Source: Lachnospiraceae bacterium UBA3273
GTDB taxonomy: Bacteria > Bacillota > Clostridia > Lachnospirales > Lachnospiraceae
Length of the DNA stretch: 64,000 nt
Direction: 5' to 3'
Assembly (NCBI GenBank): GCA_002362385.1
Contig: DEUB01000043.1
Coordinates: 2,606-66,605 of the forward strand
How positions within the stretch are numbered: the stretch's first letter is position 1; each line of letters opens with the position of its first letter. Shown piece after piece: positions 43,363 to 51,300 of this stretch. The notes under the pieces were generated by a model that saw nothing but the letters and a program-made list of their open reading frames with translations, ran no database searches and was not told where the DNA came from. A program made the translations under genes and the position numbers.

Positions 43363-44640
43363 TTAACGGCATTGCTCCATTATTTTTCCATAAACCTCCG
43401 GATAGGGCAATCCCTTCTCCCTGCATATTTTTACAACACTTTCATACTCCGGGTAATACCGGGCCTGTCCTTCTGTCATACAGACCTTTACCAGTGCTTC
43501 CCCGTAAACGGTCTGCACTTTCTTCATTTCCCTTTTCAGTACAGTCCGCTCCATTTCCACCCGTCTGATTCCTATGGTAGTGGTTTCCTTGAATATGATG
43601 GACTCCAGCTTTTCAATATCTTCCTTCAGACAGATTACATTTAACATCCATGCCGGTCTGTTCTTTTTCATGTAAACGGGAATATAATGTACGTCCTTTG
43701 CTCCCGCTTTTAGCAGCTCCTCCATGACATATCCCAGAGCCTCGCCGCTGCAATCGTCAATATTGCTCTCTAATTTATAAACTGTATCTTTTTCCCCTGT
43801 TTTTTCCCGGATCAGCATTGCCCTTAAAATACTGGGCCGTTCATAAGCCCTTTTTCCGGCTCCCATTCCGATCTTCTGTATGGTTATGCGCTCCGGCAAA
43901 CCATAAGAAGGCTCCATTGCCGCCACAATGGCCGCCCCCGTAGGGGTTATCAGTTCTCCCTGTGCGTCGGTAAACTGCACCGGCAGGCCATAAGCCTCTA
44001 TGATATTTGCCACTGCCGGAACCGGTACGGGCAGTATTCCGTGCTGACACCTTACACTGCCTGTTCCTTCGCAAAGTTTGGGAACGATTACTTTTGTAAT
44101 ATCCAGATTATCCAGGCATACCGCCGCCGCCACAATATCCACAATGGAATCTATAGCTCCCACTTCATGAAAATGAACCTCTTCGGGAGAAACTCCGTGG
44201 GCCTTTGCCTCCGCTTCTGCCAGAACCTCAAAAATCTTAACGGCAAGCCCTCTCGCCCTTTCCGTCATAGCACAGGCAGATAAAATCTCCCTGATCTCTT
44301 TCATTCCTCTATGTTCGTGTTGATGGGTATGACTATGCTCATGATCCTCCTCATGGCTGTGTATATGCCCATGACCATGCCCGCAATTTTCTGCCTTCCC
44401 ATAGAGATATTCCATGTCATGGTCGTGGTTCTCATGCTCCTCATCCAGCAAAACCGCAAAGTCACAGCAGTCAAGCCCTGCTTTTTTTACCCGGCTGATC
44501 TTTATCTCAAAGCCCTTTGCCGGAATGCTGTCTAATACCTTCATAAGGACGTCCTCGTCCGCGCCCAGATCCAAAAGGGCGGCAACGCTCATGTCTCCGC
44601 TGATCCCTGTATTGCATTCCAAATATAATGTGTTTGCCAT
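43363..44640 (-). CDS. larC: Nickel insertion protein LarC (nickel-pincer cofactor synthesis)
   Basis: 425-aa CTP-dependent nickel insertase that inserts Ni into pyridinium-3,5-bisthiocarboxylic acid mononucleotide. The N-terminal DUF111 motif YLECNTGISGDMSVAALLDLG is clear. A very His-rich loop (about 69-110, alternating His with Glu, Gly and Ser) probably stores or delivers nickel. The C-terminal part contains EVGAIDSIVDIV and SNIDDCSGEALGYVMEELL. Unlike the split Lactiplantibacillus plantarum larC1/larC2, which needs a frameshift, it is one continuous frame. It lies between larE and cbiM. Confidence 0.93.
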   Translation of the reverse strand: MANTLYLECNTGISGDMSVAALLDLGADEDVLMKVLDSIPAKGFEIKISRVKKAGLDCCDFAVLLDEEHENHDHDMEYLYGKAENCGHGHGHIHSHEEDHEHSHTHQHEHRGMKEIREILSACAMTERARGLAVKIFEVLAEAEAKAHGVSPEEVHFHEVGAIDSIVDIVAAAVCLDNLDITKVIVPKLCEGTGSVRCQHGILPVPVPAVANIIEAYGLPVQFTDAQGELITPTGAAIVAAMEPSYGLPERITIQKIGMGAGKRAYERPSILRAMLIREKTGEKDTVYKLESNIDDCSGEALGYVMEELLKAGAKDVHYIPVYMKKNRPAWMLNVICLKEDIEKLESIIFKETTTIGIRRVEMERTVLKREMKKVQTVYGEALVKVCMTEGQARYYPEYESVVKICREKGLPYPEVYGKIMEQCR

Positions 44641-44727
44641 TATCTTTTCCTCTCTGCAATCTCTTTGTTAAATCTATATTTGATCTTTTACTCTTTAACT
44701 CCGTTAAGAGAAATTGTCTTTTAACTT

Positions 44728-45555
44728 CTAAGCCTTATTATCTATCCCTATATCCATGCTTCCCGAACGGAATCCTTCCATATCCAGCGTTATATACCAA
44801 TACCCCAGGCCTTTTAAAAACTCCACAACCTCTTCTCTGCTTTCCAAAAGCTTCGGCATATCCTTTTCATCCACTTCGATCCGCGCCGTTTCCCCATGCA
44901 CACGCAGTCTCACGTTGTATAATCCCAACTCTCTTAAAAAATCCTCTCCCTGTTCTACCTTTTTCATTTTTTCCGGACTCAAAACAGCCCCATAGGGAAA
45001 ACGGGTTGCAAGACAAGGGGTAGAAGGGCGATCCGCCACAGATATATCGTAAGCCGCCGCTAACTTTCGTACTTCTTCTTTGGTAAGACCTGCATCCTTT
45101 AACGGACTTTTTATACCCAGCTCCTCAATGGCCTTCAACCCCGGACGATATACCTTTGTATCATCCAGATTGGTGCCCTCGATCAATATCTTTGCTCCCA
45201 GCTCCTCCGCTTTTCTTTTTATCTCCTTAAATAAAAGCTTTTTGCAACGGTAACAGCGGTCGATGGGATTATTGACAATATCCGCCTCTTTTAGTTCCCG
45301 CAGCTTAAGCACCGTAAATGCCGCTCCCGATTCCTCCGCCACTCTTTTTGCGATTTCAAGATCTCCCGAAGGATGAAGCTCCGTATGGGCGGAAATGGCA
45401 TAAACATAAGTCCCCTGTTTTTTTGCCCTGAGACATGCCAGTTTTAATAAAAGACTGCTGTCCACTCCTCCCGAAAAGGCGACCGCCGTATTTTCCTTTG
45501 TCAATTTATCTAAAATCCGAAAAAGGTTTTCGCATTTTTCCTCATATTGTCCCAT
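44728..45555 (-). CDS. larE: ATP-dependent sulfur transferase LarE
   Basis: 275-aa PP-loop enzyme that adds sulfur to the nicotinic-acid-derived precursor of the nickel-pincer nucleotide. The PP-loop SGGVDSSLLL begins at residue 28. Three cysteines stand at key positions: Cys101 and Cys104 in RCYRCKK and Cys181 in TPCLATRF. L. plantarum LarE uses one sacrificial Cys, while LarE homologues with three such cysteines have been reported to bind a [4Fe-4S] cluster, so this one may be catalytic. It follows larB immediately (next base). Confidence 0.93.
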   Translation of the reverse strand: MGQYEEKCENLFRILDKLTKENTAVAFSGGVDSSLLLKLACLRAKKQGTYVYAISAHTELHPSGDLEIAKRVAEESGAAFTVLKLRELKEADIVNNPIDRCYRCKKLLFKEIKRKAEELGAKILIEGTNLDDTKVYRPGLKAIEELGIKSPLKDAGLTKEEVRKLAAAYDISVADRPSTPCLATRFPYGAVLSPEKMKKVEQGEDFLRELGLYNVRLRVHGETARIEVDEKDMPKLLESREEVVEFLKGLGYWYITLDMEGFRSGSMDIGIDNKA

Positions 45556-46308
45556 TTACTTTTGCCCCTTTATGGCAAGCCTGTTTATCTGGGTCGCCAT
45601 ATATCCTGCGCCGTAGCCGTTGTCAATATTAACAACTGCGATTCCGTTGGCACAGGAATTTACCATGGTTAAAAGCGCCGATAATCCTTTCATGCTGGCT
45701 CCGTACCCTATGGAAGTGGGAACCGCAATGACCGGATTGCTTACAAGGCCTCCGATCACGCCTGCCAAAGCACCCTCCATTCCTGCAACCGCCACAACGC
45801 AGTTCGCCTCCTGTATGGTATCCAGTCTGGAAAAAAGCCTATGGATCCCGCTGACTCCCACATCATAGATCCGCTCAACCGCCGAACCGAAAAACTCCGC
45901 CGTCTGGGCAGCTTCTTCCGCCACGGGAATATCCGCCGTTCCTGCAGTACAGACTGCTATTTTTCCGCTTCTTTCCTTACCTTCCTTTTCAATCTTCAAA
46001 ATATGGGAGACTTCATCATAAAATATCTCCGGAATGACCTCCCTTACAAGCTCAAACTGCCGAACGCCGGCCCTCGTCCCGAAAGCCTCTCCGTTTGCCT
46101 CATACATCTTCTTATAAATGGACACCAGATACTCATCCGGTTTGCCGCTGCAGAAGATAACCTCCGGAAAGCCGGAACGGATCTCCCTGTGGGAATCCAG
46201 CTTCGCATAGCCTAATTCTTCAAAGGGCTGCTTTTTAAAAAATTTTTCCGCATCATCTATGCTGATCTTTCCTGCCTTTACCTGTTCCAAAATCTCTCTG
46301 GCTTCCAT
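45556..46308 (-). CDS. larB: Pyridinium-3,5-biscarboxylic acid mononucleotide synthase LarB
   Basis: 250-aa carboxylase/hydrolase that converts nicotinic acid adenine dinucleotide to P2CMN, the first step of nickel-pincer cofactor synthesis. The PurE-like core is visible in VAVAGMEGALAGVIGGLV and VPTSIGYGAS. The conserved catalytic cysteine lies in VNSCANGIAVVNIDNGYGAGY region (written in part: SCANGIAVVNIDNG). It is the first gene of the larB-larE-larC-cbiMQO cluster, and no larA (lactate racemase) is present in the window. Confidence 0.94.
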   Translation of the reverse strand: MEAREILEQVKAGKISIDDAEKFFKKQPFEELGYAKLDSHREIRSGFPEVIFCSGKPDEYLVSIYKKMYEANGEAFGTRAGVRQFELVREVIPEIFYDEVSHILKIEKEGKERSGKIAVCTAGTADIPVAEEAAQTAEFFGSAVERIYDVGVSGIHRLFSRLDTIQEANCVVAVAGMEGALAGVIGGLVSNPVIAVPTSIGYGASMKGLSALLTMVNSCANGIAVVNIDNGYGAGYMATQINRLAIKGQK

Positions 46309-46365
46309 GATTCCACTTCCTGTCTTCTATTATCTGCCCGCTGCCTATGTGCAAAAAATCTGACT

Positions 46366-46803
46366 CTAAAACGAATCCTTGCTGCAATTCTGCCGGTAAA
46401 TCTCTTTCAAATTATCAACTGCCATTTCAACATCCAAAGTATGAAACCCGGGAAAACATTCATTCATTATTCTGCCGCCGGCAGTCTTATATATCTCCTG
46501 ACTGCTTTCATTCGTATAATAGTGCCAGAAACGATAAGTATAACCCGTCCAATACATGACCTCCATGGGATAAAGGATACCTGCTTTTTTTAGTCCGCCT
46601 GTCTCTTCATCCAGCTCTTCAAGAATATATTCCTCTCCTGCCCATTGTAAACGGTCATAGGTATCATCCAGGGAAACCGCCGCCCGGCTGTTCATAAATG
46701 CTTTAATAAATTCAGGGCTGTCATACCCGTTCTTAAATGCCAGTTCAAACAATCGTCCCTGTATGTCACAGAGCTGACGTTTTTCGAAACTAAGATCTGC
46801 CAT
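46366..46803 (-). CDS. Small partner protein of the HTH-DUF3990 gene (antitoxin candidate)
   Basis: 145-aa acidic soluble protein, mostly helical by eye, with aromatic-rich YWTGYTYRFWHYYT in the middle and RIMNECFPGFHTLDVEMAVD near the end. I do not recognise a named family with confidence. The ATG follows the HTH-DUF3990 stop by one base, so the pair is translationally coupled, which is usual for toxin-antitoxin partners. Antitoxin or cofactor function is inference from position. Confidence 0.7.
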   Translation of the reverse strand: MADLSFEKRQLCDIQGRLFELAFKNGYDSPEFIKAFMNSRAAVSLDDTYDRLQWAGEEYILEELDEETGGLKKAGILYPMEVMYWTGYTYRFWHYYTNESSQEIYKTAGGRIMNECFPGFHTLDVEMAVDNLKEIYRQNCSKDSF

Positions 46804-46804
46804 A

Positions 46805-47653
46805 CTATTTACCTGCCTCTAATATCTCATCAAAAAATCGTCCTTCCCGACGATATTTCCGACAGATTTCATTTGCCATCACAATACCGTTAAAACGATT
46901 CGTTTCACTTTCTATCTTCAGCTTACCCCTATCCTCTTTGGAAATTTCCTGTTCAGCAATGATACTTATTTTTTTGCATGCTTTTTTAGTTAAAGCAACA
47001 TATTGCTTTCCCAGCTTGAGTGCGGAAAGACTATGGATTAAAGCAATATCTGTAATCTCTCCATTAAAAAATCTGTCAAGAACAACAAACATTCTGTCAT
47101 TTGCTATATATCCGATAATCACGTCGCAGCCTTCAGCCAGATTTTGAAACCGGTCGTAAATAGGAGAATTTTTTATAAAATCCATTTTTCCGCGATTATA
47201 TGCAACTAACAATGCCCAGTCTAGCCCTGCTTCCACATCAAGAATTTTAAAACCGGACAGATCGACGCTTAAAGTATATATTCTGGCTTCTGGATAATTA
47301 CAGATCAGAGTAAGGAGCTGGGTACGGTCTGTCCCCATATAAAATCCTTTTCCAAAATCGCAATGTGCCCGGCTGACAGGCGCAATCGCTCCCCTGATAC
47401 CTGATTTTGAACCGTGATAAAGAGTTACCGTTTCATCCCTGCTGATAATACGCGCCCCTTTAAATTGGGAAAAGTCAATATCACTGCTGCTGCATAACCG
47501 TTTAATTTCATTCATTGCGATCTGGGACGGCTCACAATGACCGTTTTCCCAACGGTTTACCGTGGCAAAGCTGACGCCCAGCTTTTCCGCCAGCTCATTT
47601 TGGCTTAAATTTAAACATGAACGGATTTCTTTTATGATCTCAGAATTTTTCAT
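46805..47653 (-). CDS. XRE-type HTH fused to DUF3990 (ADP-ribosyltransferase-like)
   Basis: 282-aa fusion. Residues 1-60 are a Cro/C1-type helix-turn-helix (LSQNELAEKLGVSFATVNRWENG). Residues about 75-235 match DUF3990, a family placed in the ADP-ribosyltransferase clan: VTLYHGSKSGI (76-86) and CDFGKGFYMGTDRTQ (98-112) are its hallmark. The HTH could make the putative toxin bind its own promoter. It is coupled to the downstream 145-aa gene. AAGGGG precedes the ATG. Alternative: a domesticated ART used in regulation. Host target unknown. Confidence 0.8.
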   Translation of the reverse strand: MKNSEIIKEIRSCLNLSQNELAEKLGVSFATVNRWENGHCEPSQIAMNEIKRLCSSSDIDFSQFKGARIISRDETVTLYHGSKSGIRGAIAPVSRAHCDFGKGFYMGTDRTQLLTLICNYPEARIYTLSVDLSGFKILDVEAGLDWALLVAYNRGKMDFIKNSPIYDRFQNLAEGCDVIIGYIANDRMFVVLDRFFNGEITDIALIHSLSALKLGKQYVALTKKACKKISIIAEQEISKEDRGKLKIESETNRFNGIVMANEICRKYRREGRFFDEILEAGK

Positions 47654-47669
47654 GTTGACCCCTTTGATC

Positions 47670-47697
47670 TTATAACATTTGTACGGTTTTATTGTAA
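47670..47697 (-). promoter_or_regulatory. Promoter candidate of the HTH-DUF3990 operon
   Basis: Minus strand TTACAA (47692-47697), 16-bp spacer, TTATAA (47670-47675), only 17 bp from the start codon. The near-repeat TGTTACAA / TGTTATAA overlaps both hexamers and may be read by the HTH domain. Confidence 0.4.
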
Positions 47698-47729
47698 CAT
47701 GTGAATTTTAAGAAGACAACAGCACTTTA

Positions 47730-47758
47730 TTGTGAATTTACCCGCCATATGCTATACT
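47730..47758 (+). promoter_or_regulatory. Promoter of the YgiN-like gene
   Basis: TTGTGA (47730-47735), 17-bp spacer, TATACT (47753-47758), about 48 bp before the start codon at 47806. It is divergent from the HTH-DUF3990 operon. Confidence 0.6.
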
Positions 47759-47805
47759 TCCATAGAGACACAAGGTTAAGATTATTAAATCGGGAGGGAA
47801 AAATT

Positions 47806-48138
47806 ATGAGCATCACTATCAACATATACTACACCGGAACCAATGGCGCAGCCAGAAAATTTGCCGAAGAAATGGAAAGCAGCCAGACTGCGGCGGCAAT
47901 CCGCAAAGAGAAGGGAAATCTGCGATACGATTATTTCTTTCCCATGACAGACCCGGAAACCGTATTATTGATTGACAGCTGGGAAAACCAACAGGCCATC
48001 GACCTGCACCACGCCTCCCCTATGATGGAAAAGATCGCAGAGCTTAGGAATAAATACGATTTACACATGAAGGTTGAACGCTATCTGTCCGATGAAAGCG
48101 GAATACCGGAATCGGACAGCCATTTTATAAAAGAATGA
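47806..48138 (+). CDS. Antibiotic biosynthesis monooxygenase / YgiN-like protein
   Basis: 110-aa dimeric alpha/beta-barrel (ABM) domain protein. The family pattern is seen in LRYDYFFPMTDPETVLLIDSW and the HHASPMMEKIAELRNKY helix. Members include quinol monooxygenase YgiN and small heme or quinone-handling proteins; the substrate here is unknown. The start has GGGAGGG 7 nt upstream; a longer in-frame opening has no RBS. It is divergent from the HTH-DUF3990 pair and convergent with the RND exporter. Confidence 0.85.
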   Translation: MSITINIYYTGTNGAARKFAEEMESSQTAAAIRKEKGNLRYDYFFPMTDPETVLLIDSWENQQAIDLHHASPMMEKIAELRNKYDLHMKVERYLSDESGIPESDSHFIKE

Positions 48139-48153
48139 ACGTATCATGATAAC

Positions 48154-48252
48154 AAGGGCTGCTGCAAGACGACTGACCCCTGCATGATATAGTCCGGATA
48201 TCGTTGATATCACAACTATATGCATAGGCTAACCATACTGCAACAGCCCCTT
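48154..48252. repeat. Long imperfect palindromic element (terminator or MITE-like)
   Basis: A 99-bp imperfect inverted repeat centred at about 48204. Outer arms AAGGGCTGCTGCA and TGCAACAGCCCCTT, middle ATATAGT (48187-48193) / ACTATAT (48215-48221), inner GATATC-GTT-GATATC. It lies between convergent genes, and the plus-strand end runs into CCCCTTTTC. It may be a bidirectional terminator or a small palindromic repeat element; no second copy was noticed in the window. Confidence 0.6.
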
Positions 48253-48303
48253 TTCAATTACTTTGTTCTGTAATTAAATCTTGCTCTTTTCCTTTTACAG
48301 GCT

Positions 48304-51300
48304 CTACTCTTCAACGATCAAATCCTCATCCTTAATGATCCTCATTTCCTTCCTGTTCAGGATGTCATACATAACCGGCACAACAAACAAAGTCATCAAG
48401 GTAGCATAAGTCAGACCACCGATGCAGACAATGGCAACCGGCTGCATCATTTCGCTTCCCTGTTCGGTTCCCAGAGCCATAACGATCAAGCCCAGGATCG
48501 TGGTAATGGTGGTCATAAGAATGGGCCTCATACGGGTCTTGCCCGCTTCAATCAGCGCCGCTCTCTTTTCCATACCGTCTTCCCTCAGCTGATTGACAAA
48601 ATCAACCAGCACAATACCGTTATTTACAATAATACCGCAAAGCATGACAAATCCCATCATGGAAACGACACTGATCTCCATACCTGTTACAAACAATCCC
48701 AGAAAACCGCCTGTAAACGCCAGCGGAATAGTAAAGAGAACAATAAAGGGAGACTTTAAGGACTGGAACTGGGCTACCATGACCAGATAAACCAAAACGA
48801 TACCAAGTAGGATCATCGTGACCAGATCTTCCATAGATTCCATAATGGTCTCATTCTGCCCTTCAAATTCCAGAGTCATTCCCGGAGGCATCTGGTACTG
48901 ATCCAGCGCTTTCTTTACTTCATCCGTTACCAATGTAACATTATAGCCCTCTTCAAGCTCTGCCGTGATATCAATGTATCTCTTCTGGTCCGCCCTGTTA
49001 ATGGCCTGCAGGGATTCCGTCTCGGTAATTTCCGCAATATCCTTGAGCTTGATCTCCTTTTCCTCTCCTTCCCTGTCGGTTACGGTAAAGGTATAATTCT
49101 TAATATCCGCAAGGGAGGTTTCCAAATCTTCTCCCTTTTTCACGACCACATCATAGCCGCTGCCTTCCATGGTTATGGATGTGGCTGTTTTTTCTGTAGA
49201 AATATTTCCTGCCAGCTCCTGATAGATCTGGGCAACGGTCAGGCCTTCTGTCATGGCCTTTTCTTTATCCACGGATACTTTAATGGAGGGGCTTGTATCT
49301 TCCAGTCCGTCGGAAACATTTGTAGTTCCCTCCACACCTTCTACCACCTCAGCAACATTGGCCGCAGTCTGCTGCATGCTTTCCAGATCTTCGCCGTATA
49401 AATGAATGGTAATTCCTTCTCCGCCCATCATCGCCATCATGCTGCTCATGCCGCCGTCCCCGGAAGCTTCCACAGTGCAGTTATATTTGTCTCCCAGAGC
49501 GGAAATATCCTCCGCTAAACGGCCGGTATCCACTTTTTCATCTTCCGTAAGCATAACATATAAGGTTGTACTCAGTCCGTCCGAGCTGCCCATCATGGCG
49601 CTGGTGCTGCTCTCACTTTCCGCCATGGCGCCTACGCTGACAACGCCCTCCATCTCCTTTACTTCATCTACCACATTATCCGACGCCTCCCGAAGTTCCT
49701 CAAAGTCAGCGTCCTCCGGCATAACAATGGTTGCAGACATCTGGTTTGTGGACATATTGGGCATGAAGATAAATCCTCTTGCCAAAATGATGACCGCACT
49801 GAATACCAGCAGAAACAGAGCGAGGCCCAGAGTAATCAATTTATGGTTTAAAGCAACGTTTACAAGCTTTTCATAGCCGCCGATCAGCATATCCATAAAC
49901 CGATGGGGTTTCTCTTTTACATTCTTAAGCATTCCCGATGCCATGGCGGGAACCAGGGTCAGCGCAATGATCAGACTGGCCATCAGCGAATAACCAATCG
50001 TTAAAGCCAGATCCGTAAAAATCTGTCTGGTCAGTCCTTCCACAAAGACAATGGGCACAAACACGCAGATCGTAGTCAGGGTAGACGCCGCAATGGCCCC
50101 TGCCACCTGGGACGCTCCGGCAACCGCTGCCCTGATGGCGCTCTCCCCTTTGTTGATCAGTCGATAAGTATTTTCTATAACAACTACCGAGTTATCCACC
50201 AGCATACCTACCGCAATAGCCAGACCCGACAGTGAGATCATATTCAGGGTCACTCCCGAAAAATACATCAGTACGATGGCAAAAATAACGCTGATGGGAA
50301 TACTGCACAGAGTAATAAATGTGGGCTTTAAATCCTTTAAAAATACAAACAGGATAATAATAGCAAATACAGCTCCCATTAGAAGACTCTTTAAAATAGA
50401 ATTAATAATAAGGTAAATATAATCCCCCTGGTCCATCATGGTTGAATAATGGAAGCCTTCATATTCCTGACATAATTCCTCCAGCTTCTCCCCGATACTG
50501 TCGGAAACCGTAGCCGTAGCATACGTAGACTGCTTTGTAAAGGAAAGCATAACGCCGTTGGTTCCGTCGATGTTGGCATATACGTCCGCATTGTTATCGG
50601 AAATAAACACATCCGCAACATCCGACAAATAAACGGGATCTACGCCGTCCATGCCCAGATCCATCAGCAAAAGCCCGCCGATCTCTTCTTCCGTGGTAAT
50701 GGTATCCCCTACATTTACCATGTAATCAATGCCGTCCTCCTGCACATAACCCGCAGGCATGGCAAAATTCTGCGCCATCAATATACTGGAAATCATGTCC
50801 ATGGTAATGATGTTATTCATATCGGACTGCTTATAGGCTGCCTCCTTGGCGTCTTTAAACTGCTCCACCCCGTCATCCAAAGCGGAAGAAGCCGACTCTA
50901 ACTGGGATTCTCCGATCAAAAGCTGGGTGGTCGCCTCGCTCAACTGGAAAATGGCAAGGGTCTTCTGCTCATCCAAAGTCTTCTGGGCTTCGCTTAACTG
51001 AATACTGCCCGCCGCAATCTGGGCAAGCGCCGCTTCCAGCTTCCCGATCCCTTCATTGATCTGGTTTAAACCGTTTTCAAGTTCCGTAAGGGAGGTTCCT
51101 ACCCCTTCCCTGGTAAGCCCCTGCTCCGCCAGCTTGGAATCTATCATTTCAAGTCCCGCATTTACCTGGGCTAACTGCTCCTCATAGGCAGCGATCATCG
51201 CACCCACCGTATCCCTGGAAGCCCCCATAGCCCCTAACTGGGCGTCAATGGCCGCATAAGAAGCCTGCAGCTGCAGATATTCTTCACTGGAAGTAATTGC

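Noticed and set aside
43363..44640. Programmed frameshift in larC
   Set aside because: The frame is continuous across both LarC halves, so none is needed.
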